From assembly GCA_035633755.1 (NCBI GenBank), contig DASQEH010000031.1, forward strand, positions 42,473 through 106,472: a DNA stretch of 64,000 nt. Reading direction: 5' to 3'. The position numbers and the translations under genes were made by a program. The notes beneath the pieces are model-generated. The model was not told where the DNA came from and searched no databases. It saw nothing but the letters and a program-made list of their open reading frames with translations. This DNA is from DASQEH01 sp035633755. Lineage in GTDB: Bacteria; Actinomycetota; Actinomycetes; Propionibacteriales; Nocardioidaceae. Below, one piece after another: positions 35,169 through 43,203 of the stretch; position 1 is the first letter of the stretch, and every line of letters begins with the position of its first letter.

Positions 35169-35868
35169 AGACCGAGCCCTCGAGCTCGAGCAGCGGCTGC
35201 GCGCCGTCCAGGACCAGATCGGCAGCGCCGCCGCGGCGAGCGGACGCTCGGCCGACGACGTCACGCTCGTCGTCATCACCAAGACCTGGCCGACGTCGGA
35301 CATCCGCATCCTGTATGGATTGGGTGTTCGCGATGTCGGCGAGAACCGGCATCAGGACGCCGAGGCAAAGGCTGGCGAGCTCGGCGATCTGGACCTCACC
35401 TGGCACTTCGTGGGCCAGATCCAGTCCAACAAGGCTGCTCGGATCGCGACGTACGCCGATGTCGTGCACTCCGTCGACTCCGTCCGGGTGGCCCGACGGC
35501 TCGGCGCGGCGGCACACGAGCACGGCCGGGTGGTCTCGTGCTTCGTGCAGGTCAACCTGGACGACGAGGAGCGGCGTGGAAGCCGCGGCGGAGCCACAGC
35601 CGACGAGGTCGACAGCGTTGCGGCAGCCATCGAGGACGCCGAGGGACTCGTCCTGCACGGCGTGATGGGCGTCGCACCGCTGCGCGGGGACGCCGAGGAG
35701 GCCTACCGCCGGCTTGCCTCGACACGGTCGCGGCTGCTCGAGGCGTACCCGGCGGCGACCGCCCTTTCCGCGGGGATGAGCGGTGACTTCGTGGCTGCCG
35801 TGACCGCAGGTGCGACACATGTGCGTGTCGGCAGCGCAGTACTCGGTCAGCGTCCCGCCCTCCGGTAA
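35161..35868 (+). CDS. YggS-family PLP homeostasis protein
   Basis: A 235-residue alanine racemase-fold protein that binds pyridoxal phosphate and buffers its supply. The Schiff-base lysine lies in TLVVITKTWPTSDI, followed by GVRDVGENRHQDAEAK, WHFVGQIQSNKAARI, and SAGMSGDFVAAVTAGATHVRVGSA near the C-terminus (phosphate loop). It starts with GTG overlapping pgeF and sits between pgeF and sepF, as is standard. Its stop codon overlaps a TAATGT -10-like element for sepF. Confidence 0.9.
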   Translation: MPEDRALELEQRLRAVQDQIGSAAAASGRSADDVTLVVITKTWPTSDIRILYGLGVRDVGENRHQDAEAKAGELGDLDLTWHFVGQIQSNKAARIATYADVVHSVDSVRVARRLGAAAHEHGRVVSCFVQVNLDDEERRGSRGGATADEVDSVAAAIEDAEGLVLHGVMGVAPLRGDAEEAYRRLASTRSRLLEAYPAATALSAGMSGDFVAAVTAGATHVRVGSAVLGQRPALR

Positions 35869-35871
35869 TGT
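35866..35871 (+). promoter_or_regulatory. Possible -10 element (TAATGT) for sepF
   Basis: TAATGT overlaps the yggS stop codon, 76 nt before the sepF ATG. It could drive sepF and yggT separately from ftsZ. The -35 region is weak. Confidence 0.35.
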
Positions 35872-35947
35872 CGCAACTCAGCGCGAGTCGCAGGGGCGGC
35901 TGGACACGTGACCGCAGCATCGTCGAAGCACTGGAGGCATCGAGACC

Positions 35948-36436
35948 ATGTCGGGTGGAATGCGCAAGGTCGGGGTCTACCTAGGCCTCCTCGAGGACAA
36001 CGACACCTACGAGGACGACTATGACGCCGAGGAGACCTCCCGGTCGCCGGAGCCGGTCAGCCGTCCGGTCAAGGCTGTGCGGGAGCAAGGAGGAGCCTCC
36101 GTTGCGTCATTGTCCGAGCGTCGGCGCCCGCCAGTCCAGGCGCCTGTCGTGACCGAGCTGTCGCGTATCACCACGCTGCACCCGCGTACCTACAACGAGG
36201 CGCGCACGATCGGCGAGCACTTCCGCGAGGGGATCCCGGTCATCATGAACCTGTCCGAGATGGATGACAGCGATGCCAAGCGGCTGGTCGACTTCTCGGC
36301 CGGCTTGGTCTTCGCCGTGCGCGGCACGATCGAGCGGGTCACCAGCAAGGTGTTCCTCCTGTCTCCACCCAACGTTTCCGTAGCAGCCGAGGACAAGCAG
36401 CGAATCGCCGAGGGCGGCTTCTTCAACCAGAGCTGA
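35948..36436 (+). CDS. sepF: Cell division protein SepF
   Basis: It tethers FtsZ to the membrane; in organisms without FtsA it is the main anchor. The N-terminal MSGGMRKVGVYLGLLED is the amphipathic membrane-binding part, followed by an acidic and variable linker. The conserved core domain is TTLHPRTYNEARTIGEHFR, PVIMNLSEMDDSDAKRLVDF, SAGLVFAVRGTIERV and VFLLSPPNVSV. Length 162 is typical. GGAGG lies 10 nt upstream of the ATG. Confidence 0.95.
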   Translation: MSGGMRKVGVYLGLLEDNDTYEDDYDAEETSRSPEPVSRPVKAVREQGGASVASLSERRRPPVQAPVVTELSRITTLHPRTYNEARTIGEHFREGIPVIMNLSEMDDSDAKRLVDFSAGLVFAVRGTIERVTSKVFLLSPPNVSVAAEDKQRIAEGGFFNQS

Positions 36437-36457
36437 TGGCGCCCTTTGGGTGCCCGT

Positions 36458-36463
36458 TACGCT
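36458..36463 (+). promoter_or_regulatory. -10 element (TACGCT), leaderless yggT promoter
   Basis: TACGCT ends 6 nt before the GTG at 36470, the same sequence and spacing as at the YbaK gene (5289-5294). This supports a leaderless transcript and the chosen start. Confidence 0.45.
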
Positions 36464-36469
36464 GACCCC

Positions 36470-36763
36470 GTGGAACTCGTCGGCAGCGTCATCGAACTGA
36501 CCTTGTGGACCTATCTCATGTTGCTGCTGGCGCGGATCGTCGCCGACTGGGTTCAGATGTTCGCTCGGTCGTGGACTCCGAACGGCGCCACCCTCGTCGG
36601 GCTCGAGGTCGTGTACTCGGCGACTGACCCTCCCATCCGGGCCTTCCGGCGATTCGTTCCGCCACTTCGGCTCGGGGCCGTGGCGATCGACCTGTCGATC
36701 CTCTTCGTGCTGATCATCTGCTACGTCCTGCGGGCCATGAACCAGCGGATCCTGCTCGGCTGA
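36470..36763 (+). CDS. YggT family membrane protein
   Basis: A 97-residue protein with two membrane helices (VIELTLWTYLMLLLARIVADW and VAIDLSILFVLIICYVLRA) separated by a loop with TDPPIRAFRRFVPPLRLG, which is the YggT signature. GTG 36470 was preferred over a TTG at 36446 because of the TACGCT element 6 nt upstream and the family start VELVGSVI. It lies between sepF and divIVA as in most actinobacteria and may take part in envelope growth or osmotic response. Confidence 0.9.
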   Translation: MELVGSVIELTLWTYLMLLLARIVADWVQMFARSWTPNGATLVGLEVVYSATDPPIRAFRRFVPPLRLGAVAIDLSILFVLIICYVLRAMNQRILLG

Positions 36764-36800
36764 CGCCAACGCGGCGTGCGCCGGTGGCCCGATGACGCGG

Positions 36801-36806
36801 TAGCGT
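36801..36806 (+). promoter_or_regulatory. -10 element (TAGCGT) for divIVA
   Basis: TAGCGT lies 45 nt upstream of the divIVA ATG in the 88-base gap after yggT and would give a leader of about 38 nt containing GAAGG. The -35 is not clear. Confidence 0.4.
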
Positions 36807-36851
36807 AATGCGGCGATCGACCATCACGCTGGAACTACCGAAGGTGACCAC

Positions 36852-37562
36852 ATGACGCTGACGCCCGAGGACGTGCGCAACAAGACGTTCACGCCCGTCC
36901 GCCTGCGCGAGGGATACGACATGGGGGAGGTCGACGCCTTCCTCGACGAGGTGGAGGTCGAGCTCACCCGCCTGCTGCAGGAGAATGACGGACTGCGCTC
37001 GGAGGCCTCCGACGACTCCAACCAGACGCTGGATGTGGCCAGGCGCGACGCGGCGGCACCGGACGACAGTTCCGACGCGGCGGCTGCGACGGTGACAGCG
37101 GCTCCGCACAGCATTCCTGAGGCGGCCGGCGCAGCGGCCCGACTGCTCGAGATCGCCACCTCGAATGCCGACCAGCTCGTGACCGAAGCTCGCGAGGACG
37201 CCGACCGGATCGTCAGGGAGGCGACCGCCGAGGCAGAGCGCCTCCAGGCCGACGCCAAGGCGACCGCCGAGAGGCTGCGGACGGAGGCCCAGGCGCGGGC
37301 CCAGCGTCTCGACTCCGAGACGGCCCAACGCAGACAGGAGCTGCTCGGGGGCCTCGAGAAGGACAAGGAGGCGCTCAACAGCGAGCTGACCGAGCTGAAG
37401 GCGTTCGAGCGCGAGTACCGCAGCCGGCTCCGCAGCTACTTCGAGTCGCAGCTGCAAGCTCTCGAGGGCCAGCGTGTCAACAACGTCGCGGTCCCGCCCT
37501 CGACGGACGACTCGGCGTCACCAGGACTACGCCAGATCCTCGCCGAGGACGGCGGACAGTAG
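36852..37562 (+). CDS. wag31: DivIVA/Wag31-type polar growth protein
   Basis: A coiled-coil protein that marks negatively curved membrane and directs polar growth. The N-terminus MTLTPEDVRNKTFTPVRLRE followed by GYDMGEVDAFLDEVE is the membrane-binding DivIVA domain. A variable Ala/Asp-rich linker (residues about 55-95) leads to a long coiled coil (LVTEAREDADRIVREATAEA, then AERLQADAKATAERLRTEAQ) that gives oligomerisation. Length 236 is within the family range. It is convergent with ileS, with only 13 bp between the stop codons. Confidence 0.93.
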   Translation: MTLTPEDVRNKTFTPVRLREGYDMGEVDAFLDEVEVELTRLLQENDGLRSEASDDSNQTLDVARRDAAAPDDSSDAAAATVTAAPHSIPEAAGAAARLLEIATSNADQLVTEAREDADRIVREATAEAERLQADAKATAERLRTEAQARAQRLDSETAQRRQELLGGLEKDKEALNSELTELKAFEREYRSRLRSYFESQLQALEGQRVNNVAVPPSTDDSASPGLRQILAEDGGQ

Positions 37563-37575
37563 CTCCATCGGCGGC

Positions 37576-40500
37576 TCAGACCCTGGCGACTGCGAAGGCA
37601 AGCCCCAGCTCTGACGTCTGCCAGTCCTCCTCGGGTTCGCTGCGCTGGGTGACGTTGACGGCCAGGACCTCACCGGCCACGAGCTCGTGATGCTCGACCA
37701 GCGCGTCGGCGAGCTCACCTTCAGCACTCCACGCCAGCGTGATGCGGTCGGTGACGTCGAAACCGCTCGCCTTGCGGGCCTCCTGGACGAGCCGGATCGC
37801 CTCTCGGGCCAGCCCCGCCCGCACAAGTGTCGGGGTCAGGTCGAGGTCGAGTGCGACCGTCTCGCCGTGCTCGTTGACGACCGACCATCCCTGCCTCGGT
37901 CGCTCGGAGATGATGACCTCGTCGGCGGTCAGCTTCACCGGACCGTCCATGTCGACCTCGGTGGAGCCGGTAGCCGCCAGGTCGGCCGCCATCCGCTCTG
38001 CGTCGCTGGCAGCGATCACCTTGGCCACCTGCGGAGTCGATGCGCCGAACCTCTTGCCGAGCGCCCTGAAGTTCGCCTTGGCCGAGTGGTCGACCAGGTC
38101 ACCGGCAGAAGCGAAGGACTCGACGGTCTCCAGGTTCAGCTCCGCGGCGACCTCCGCACGCAGCTCGGGCCCCAACTGACCGAACGCGGCGGACGGTACC
38201 AATGCCCGCTTGAGCGGCTGACGCGTCTTCACCTTGGCCTCCGCGCGGGCCGCTCGCCCCAGCTCCACCAGTCGGCGAGCAAGGCCGACGGCACGCTCCA
38301 GTTCCTCGTCGACCAGTCCGTCGTCCCAGGCGGGCCAGCCGGCGAGGTGGACCGACTCCGGTGCGTCGGCCTCGACCGGGCGCACCAGGTCCTGCCAAAC
38401 ACGTTCGCTGATGAACGGCGTGAGAGGGGCCATCAAGAGGGTGAGCGTGTGCAGGGTGTCGTGCAATGTCGCCAGGGCGGCGCTGTCGCCGTCCCAGAAG
38501 CGACGCCGGGAGCGGCGGACGTACCAGTTGGACATGGTGTCGATGAACTCGGCGAGCAGCTGACCGGCCCGCTGGGTGTCGAAGTTCTCCATCGCGGACG
38601 TGACGTCGCGGGTGAGCCGATGACATCCCGAGACCAGCCAGCGGTCCAGGACCGGCCGGTCCGCCAAGGCCGGCGCCTCGTCTGCGGGAGTCCAGCCGTT
38701 CGCGCGCGCGTACAGCGCCTGGAACGCGACGGTGTTCCAGTACGTGAGGAGGACCTTGCGCACGATCTCCTGCAGGGTTGCGTGGCCGACCCGTCGGGCC
38801 GACCACGGGGAGCCGGAAGCCGCCATGAACCAGCGCACCGCATCGGCGCCGTGGGTATCCATCAGTGGCAACGGCTCGAGGATGTTCCCGAGGTGCTTGG
38901 ACATCTTGCGCCCGTCCTCGGCGAGCAACAGGCCGAGGCAGACCACGTTCTCGTACGCCGAACGGCCGAACACGAGCGTTCCGACCGTCATCAGCGAGTA
39001 GAACCAACCGCGGGTCTGGTCGAGACCCTCGCAGATGAACTGCGCCGGATAGGCCTTCTCGAACTCCTCCACCGACCCCGACGCATGGGGGTAGCCCCAC
39101 TGCGCAAAGGGCATCGAGCCCGAGTCGTACCACGCGTCGATCACCTCCGACACCCGGCGAGCAGGCAGCGAGCAGGAAGGGCACGGCACCACGACGTCGT
39201 CCACGAAGGGTCGGTGCGGATCCAGCGACCCCAGGTCCCGTCCGGCCAGCTCGCCCAGCTCCGCCAATGACCCTACGCACGTCAGGTGGTCGTCGGAGCA
39301 GCGCCAGATCGGCAGCGGCGTCCCCCAGTAGCGGGTGCGGGACAACGACCAGTCGACGTTGTTGCGCAGCCAGTCGCCGTACCGGCCCCACTTGATCGTC
39401 TCGGGGAACCAGTTGGTCGCCTCGTTCTCGGCGAGCAGCTTGTCCTTGACCGCCGTGGTGCGGATGTACCACGACGGGAGCGCGTAGTACATCAGCGGCG
39501 TGTGACAGCGCCAGCAATGCGGGTAGGAGTGCTCGTACGCGACGTGGCGGAACAGCAGTCCTCGCGCGTCGAGCTCACGCACCAGGTCGGTGTCGGCGTG
39601 CTTGAAGAACTGTCCGCCCACCAGGCGCACCTCGTCACCGAAGTGGCCGTCGGCTTTGACCGGCGTGACGACGGGCAGGCCGTAGACCTTGGCCACCGCC
39701 ATGTCCTCGTCACCGAACGCGGGAGACTGGTGCACCAGACCGGACCCGTCGTCGACGGTCACGTAGTCGGCCAGCACGACGTAGTGGGCCCCAGGCGGGA
39801 AGTCGATCAGGTCCAGGGGCCGCGCATAGGTCCAGTGCTCAAGCTCACGTCCCGACAGTCGCGACTCGACGGCCCAGCCGTCGCCGAGGACGGCATCGAA
39901 CAGCGGTTCCGCCACCACGAGGGATTCCGTGCCGTTGCTGGCGACGACGTACTCGACGTCGGGATGGACCGCAACGGCGGTGTTCGACACGAGAGTCCAC
40001 GGCGTCGTCGTCCAGACGAGCAGGGCGGCCTGGCCGGCAAGCGGACCAGACGTGAGCGGAAAGCGCACGTACACCGACGGGTCGACGACCGTCTCGTAAC
40101 CTTGGGCGAGCTCGTGGTCGGACAGCGCGGTCTCGCAGCGCGGGCAGTACGGCGACACCCTTTGCGCCTCGTACAGCAGGCCCTTGTCGAACACCGACTT
40201 CAGCGACCACCACACGCTTTCGATGTACGACGTGTCCATCGTTCGATAGGCAGCACTCAGATCAACCCAGTAACCCAAGCGCTTCGTCATCGCCTCGAAG
40301 TCGTCGGCCGATCGCTGCACGGACTCGCGGCACTTGGCGTTGAACTCCGCGATGCCGTACGCCTCGATCTCCGACTTGCCGGAGACCCCGAGCTCCTTCT
40401 CGACTCCCACCTCGACAGGCAGGCCCTGGCAGTCCCACCCTGCCTTGCGATCCACCCGGAAGCCCTGCATCGTCTTGAAGCGGGGAAAAACGTCCTTGAA

Positions 40501-40698
40501 GACGCGGGCCTCGGCGTGGTGCACACCGGGGCGCCCGTTCGCCGTCGGGGGGCCCTCGTAGAAGGTCCACCGGGGTGCTTCCCGCGTGGTCTCCAGCGAC
40601 CGGGCAAACGTGTTCTGGCTGTCCCAGAACGCCAAGATGTCGCGCTCGAGTGTCGGCAGGTCGACCTGCGGTGGTACGGCCGGATAGCTGGCAGTCAT
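37576..40698 (-). CDS. ileS: Isoleucyl-tRNA synthetase, type 2-like with GVHH in place of HIGH
   Basis: It charges tRNA(Ile). It is 1040 residues, the length of the eukaryote-like IleRS2 class rather than the ~930-residue IleRS1 class. YEGPPTANGRPGVHHAEAR carries the ATP-binding signature as GVHH (residues 58-61), where most enzymes have HxGH; KMSKH is at 38893-38907 (DGRKMSKHLGN). The editing domain lies in between (VVWTT-type stretch LLVWTTTPWTLVSNTAVAV). IleRS2 enzymes are known for mupirocin resistance. The ATG at 40698 has GAAGGAG 9 nt upstream; longer frames run through the T-box leader and are not protein. Expression is set by that T-box. Confidence 0.95.
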   Translation of the reverse strand: MTASYPAVPPQVDLPTLERDILAFWDSQNTFARSLETTREAPRWTFYEGPPTANGRPGVHHAEARVFKDVFPRFKTMQGFRVDRKAGWDCQGLPVEVGVEKELGVSGKSEIEAYGIAEFNAKCRESVQRSADDFEAMTKRLGYWVDLSAAYRTMDTSYIESVWWSLKSVFDKGLLYEAQRVSPYCPRCETALSDHELAQGYETVVDPSVYVRFPLTSGPLAGQAALLVWTTTPWTLVSNTAVAVHPDVEYVVASNGTESLVVAEPLFDAVLGDGWAVESRLSGRELEHWTYARPLDLIDFPPGAHYVVLADYVTVDDGSGLVHQSPAFGDEDMAVAKVYGLPVVTPVKADGHFGDEVRLVGGQFFKHADTDLVRELDARGLLFRHVAYEHSYPHCWRCHTPLMYYALPSWYIRTTAVKDKLLAENEATNWFPETIKWGRYGDWLRNNVDWSLSRTRYWGTPLPIWRCSDDHLTCVGSLAELGELAGRDLGSLDPHRPFVDDVVVPCPSCSLPARRVSEVIDAWYDSGSMPFAQWGYPHASGSVEEFEKAYPAQFICEGLDQTRGWFYSLMTVGTLVFGRSAYENVVCLGLLLAEDGRKMSKHLGNILEPLPLMDTHGADAVRWFMAASGSPWSARRVGHATLQEIVRKVLLTYWNTVAFQALYARANGWTPADEAPALADRPVLDRWLVSGCHRLTRDVTSAMENFDTQRAGQLLAEFIDTMSNWYVRRSRRRFWDGDSAALATLHDTLHTLTLLMAPLTPFISERVWQDLVRPVEADAPESVHLAGWPAWDDGLVDEELERAVGLARRLVELGRAARAEAKVKTRQPLKRALVPSAAFGQLGPELRAEVAAELNLETVESFASAGDLVDHSAKANFRALGKRFGASTPQVAKVIAASDAERMAADLAATGSTEVDMDGPVKLTADEVIISERPRQGWSVVNEHGETVALDLDLTPTLVRAGLAREAIRLVQEARKASGFDVTDRITLAWSAEGELADALVEHHELVAGEVLAVNVTQRSEPEEDWQTSELGLAFAVARV

Positions 40699-40930
40699 CG
40701 CGGAGCACTCCTTCGTCTCGTCAGCCTCGTTGCCGGAGTCATGCCGGCTTGTGTGCTGAAGGGACGAGGTCGGCCGGGTGCGGCCGAACCCGCGGTACCA
40801 CCCTTCTTGGCTGCCCGATCGTGCCCGGCAGCCCTCTTCGTCGGTGCTGCGGCCGGGTCTAGTGAGCTCCGAGATGAAGCCGTTCTTCCGGCGGCTCCGA
40901 GGTGATGGCCTCATCGTCGCTGTGCAGCCC
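40699..40930 (-). ncRNA. T-box leader of ileS (ultrashort stem I, translational type)
   Basis: Read on the minus strand, the conserved T-box core GGGTGGTACCGCG occurs at about 40790-40803. Upstream, GAGG-CCATCA-CCTC forms a small hairpin with the isoleucine codon ATC in its loop, matching the ultrashort stem I of actinobacterial ileS T-boxes. A stem II region (GGAGCCGCCGGAAGAACGGC) follows. There is no U-run terminator, and the Shine-Dalgarno GAAGGAG lies at the 3' end, so uncharged tRNA(Ile) probably frees the ribosome site. Confidence 0.88.
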
Positions 40931-40934
40931 GGTC

Positions 40935-40940
40935 AGTCTA
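40935..40940 (-). promoter_or_regulatory. -10 element (TAGACT) for the ileS T-box transcript
   Basis: TAGACT on the minus strand lies just upstream of the T-box leader and places the transcript start near 40928. No good -35 is seen. Confidence 0.5.
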
Positions 40941-41071
40941 GGTGATGCTCGCATCGATCCTCACCTCGATTTACCGGCGTTGCGGTCCCCGATGGATGCG
41001 GTTGTCCACGGGGAGGAGAGGCACGGCCGAACGAGACCTAGTTCCCCGTGACGGTGGCCTTATGCGTCACG

Positions 41072-41093
41072 CTTGCGAAACAGTTTCGACAAG
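41072..41093 (+). promoter_or_regulatory. Palindromic operator-like site upstream of the DksA-like gene
   Basis: CTTG-CGAAAC-A-GTTTCG-A-CAAG is a 10-bp-arm dyad around one central base, with a single extra A in the right arm. It ends 5 bp before the -35 element at 41098, the position of an activator or repressor site. Confidence 0.55.
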
Positions 41094-41097
41094 TTGT

Positions 41098-41126
41098 TTG
41101 AAGCCGGCGCCTTGTCCGCCTATTCT
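41098..41126 (+). promoter_or_regulatory. Promoter TTGAAG-N17-TATTCT for the DksA-like gene
   Basis: TTGAAG (41098-41103) and TATTCT (41121-41126) have the ideal 17-bp spacing, 44 bp before the ATG at 41171. It is one of the best sigma70-type promoters in the window and probably also serves lspA and rluD. Confidence 0.65.
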
Positions 41127-41170
41127 CTCCGCACCGAACACGAGGGCTCCACCAGCAGAAAGGGCCGAGG

Positions 41171-41674
41171 ATGGCTGCGAAGAAGACGACGGCCGTTCTA
41201 GCCGACCCCGAGGCGACCACCGCCAAACCGCGCTCGACGAGCGCGACACCAACGGCGAAGAAGGCGGCCGCGGCTGCCGCGGCGAAGCTGGCGGTACGCG
41301 AGGGGGAAACCGCGTGGACGGCCGCCGAGGTGGCAGAGGTGCTGGCAACACTCGAGGCCGACGTTGCCCGTCTGCAGGTCGAGATCAGCACGGCTGAGAC
41401 CGAGATCGGCAACCTGCTCCGTCAAGGGGGCGAGGGTGCCGGCAACGACCAGGCCGACGTGGGCTCGAGCACGTTCGAGCGGGACCATGAGATGTCGATG
41501 GCCAAGAACGCGCGCGTGAATCTCGAGCTCGTCGAGTCAGCAGTCGAGCGCATCAAGAACGGCACCTACGGCATCTGCGAGTCCTGTGGCCAGCCCGTCG
41601 GCAAGATGAGATTGCAGGCATTCCCGCGTGCGACACTGTGCATGCAATGCAAACAACGCGAGGAACGCCGCTGA
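41171..41674 (+). CDS. TraR/DksA-type C4 zinc finger protein
   Basis: A 167-residue protein. A basic Ala/Lys/Thr-rich N-terminus (TAKKAAAAAAAKLAVREG) precedes a coiled coil (LATLEADVARLQVEISTAET) and the C-terminal zinc finger YGICESCGQPVGKM with RATLCMQCKQREERR, i.e. CxxC-x17-CxxC. DksA relatives bind the RNA polymerase secondary channel. The actinobacterial homologues sit between ileS and lspA as here, but their role is not settled. GAGG precedes the ATG directly. The 3' end overlaps the annotated lspA start by 37 bp. Confidence 0.88.
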   Translation: MAAKKTTAVLADPEATTAKPRSTSATPTAKKAAAAAAAKLAVREGETAWTAAEVAEVLATLEADVARLQVEISTAETEIGNLLRQGGEGAGNDQADVGSSTFERDHEMSMAKNARVNLELVESAVERIKNGTYGICESCGQPVGKMRLQAFPRATLCMQCKQREERR

Positions 41675-42231
41675 GCGACCCGTCAGACAGCGCGGTCCGG
41701 CGCCCACGACGGCACACCATCGCGCTCGCGGGAGCAGTGGCCGCCACCTCCTATGCGCTCGACCAGTCGACGAAGTGGTGGGCGGAGCAGTCGCTCACCC
41801 AAGGGCAGCCGCAGCGGGTCCTGGGCGACTGGCTGCAGTTCACCTTGAGCTACAACGCCGGTGCCGCGTTCAGCACCGGTACCCAGTACACCGTGGTGCT
41901 GACGTTGATCGCGCTGGCGGTGATCTGCGTCTGCCTCGTGATGGCTCGCCGGCTCGGTAGCGTGGGGTGGGCCCTCGCCCTGGGCCTGGTCCTCGGCGGG
42001 TCCCTGGGCAACGTCACTGACCGGCTCTTTCGCCCTCCGTCGCCCTTTCGGGGCCACGTCGTGGACTTCCTGCAGGTACCGCACTGGCCCATCTTCAACA
42101 TCGCCGACTCCTCTATCTCGATCGCGGCGGTCCTCTTCATCGTCCTCAGCGTTCGAGGGGTGCGCCTCGACGGCACCGTCGAGCGACGAGTCGAGCCGCA
42201 CCCTCCCGCCGGTTCTCCAGGCGCCGAATGA
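41638..42231 (+). CDS. lspA: Lipoprotein signal peptidase LspA
   Basis: The aspartyl protease that cleaves prolipoproteins before the lipid-modified cysteine. About four membrane helices are seen with the family motifs SYALDQSTKWWAE, SYNAGAAFSTGTQ, GGSLGNVTDRLFR and VVDFLQVPHWPIFNIADSSI; the catalytic aspartates are in the last two. The true start is uncertain: ATG 41638 and ATG 41647 lie inside the upstream gene, while a CTG at 41671 overlaps that gene's stop and has GAGG 7 nt upstream. The stop overlaps rluD by ATGA. Confidence 0.93.
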   Translation: MHAMQTTRGTPLSDPSDSAVRRPRRHTIALAGAVAATSYALDQSTKWWAEQSLTQGQPQRVLGDWLQFTLSYNAGAAFSTGTQYTVVLTLIALAVICVCLVMARRLGSVGWALALGLVLGGSLGNVTDRLFRPPSPFRGHVVDFLQVPHWPIFNIADSSISIAAVLFIVLSVRGVRLDGTVERRVEPHPPAGSPGAE

Positions 42232-43166
42232 ACGACACGGGCACCTTGAAGGTCGTGCACGTTCCCGAGGGGCTCGCCGGTGAGCGGGTTGACGCCGCGA
42301 TCGCCCGGATGTTCGGGGTATCGCGCACCAAGGCTGCCGAGCTGGTGGCCGACGGCGGGGTCACCCTCGACGGGATGGCGCCGGCCAAGTCGGACCGGGT
42401 GAACGAAGGGGCGTTCCTCGAGGTGTACATCCCTGCACCCGAGGTGGCTGCCGCCGTCGTTCCCCACATGGTCGACGACCTGCGCGTCGTCTATGACGAC
42501 GACGCTGTCGTCGTCGTCGACAAGCCCGTGGGAGTGGCGGCCCATCCAAGCCTGGGCTGGACCGGTCCCACGGTTCTGGGTCACCTGGCCGGAGCGGGAT
42601 TCCGGATCTCGACCTCGGGAGTACCCGAGCGCCGAGGGATCGTGCAACGCCTGGACGTCGCGACCAGCGGACTCATGGTCGTCGCCAAGTCGGAGCAGGC
42701 GTACTCGACGCTCAAGCGGGCCTTCAAGGCGCGCACCGTGGACAAGACCTACCACGCCTTGGTCCAAGGTCGACTCGACCCGCTCCGCGGCACCATCGAC
42801 GCTCCCATCGCACGCCACCTCAAGCATGACTACAAGTTCACGGTGCGCTCAGACGGACGAGCGAGCGTCACCCACTACGAGACGCTGGAGGCATACCGGT
42901 TCGCGTCCCTGCTCGAGATCAAGCTGGAAACGGGCCGTACGCACCAGATACGCGTGCACATGAGCACCCTCAACCATCCGTGTGTCGGCGACCTCACCTA
43001 CGGCGCGGACCCTGTGCTGGCTCGCCGGGTCGGGTTGTCGAGGCAGTGGCTGCACGCGACCCGGCTCGCCTTCGCCCACCCGCAGTCCGACGAGTGGGTC
43101 GAGTTCGAGTCGAGCTACCCGTCCGACCTTTCTTCGGCTCTCGACGTGATCCGCTCTGCCGGCTGA
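42228..43166 (+). CDS. RluA/RluD family 23S rRNA pseudouridine synthase
   Basis: It converts uridines to pseudouridine in 23S rRNA. The N-terminal S4 RNA-binding domain is ERVDAAIARMFGVSRTKAAE followed by GGVTLDGMAPAKSDRV. The catalytic domain has VVDKPVGVAAHPSLGW, the catalytic-Asp motif RGIVQRLDVATSGLMVVAKS and LLEIKLETGRTHQIRVHM. Length 312 is typical. It is translationally coupled to lspA. The exact uridine targets cannot be read from the sequence. Confidence 0.92.
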   Translation: MNDTGTLKVVHVPEGLAGERVDAAIARMFGVSRTKAAELVADGGVTLDGMAPAKSDRVNEGAFLEVYIPAPEVAAAVVPHMVDDLRVVYDDDAVVVVDKPVGVAAHPSLGWTGPTVLGHLAGAGFRISTSGVPERRGIVQRLDVATSGLMVVAKSEQAYSTLKRAFKARTVDKTYHALVQGRLDPLRGTIDAPIARHLKHDYKFTVRSDGRASVTHYETLEAYRFASLLEIKLETGRTHQIRVHMSTLNHPCVGDLTYGADPVLARRVGLSRQWLHATRLAFAHPQSDEWVEFESSYPSDLSSALDVIRSAG

Positions 43167-43203
43167 GTCGCTACCGGCTGAGGTCGCCGCCCGCTGACGT
43201 CTC

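Noticed and set aside
39286..40905. 539-residue plus-strand frame opposite ileS
   Set aside because: It lies entirely antisense to ileS and its T-box, with low-complexity Arg/Val/Gly content and no family motifs.
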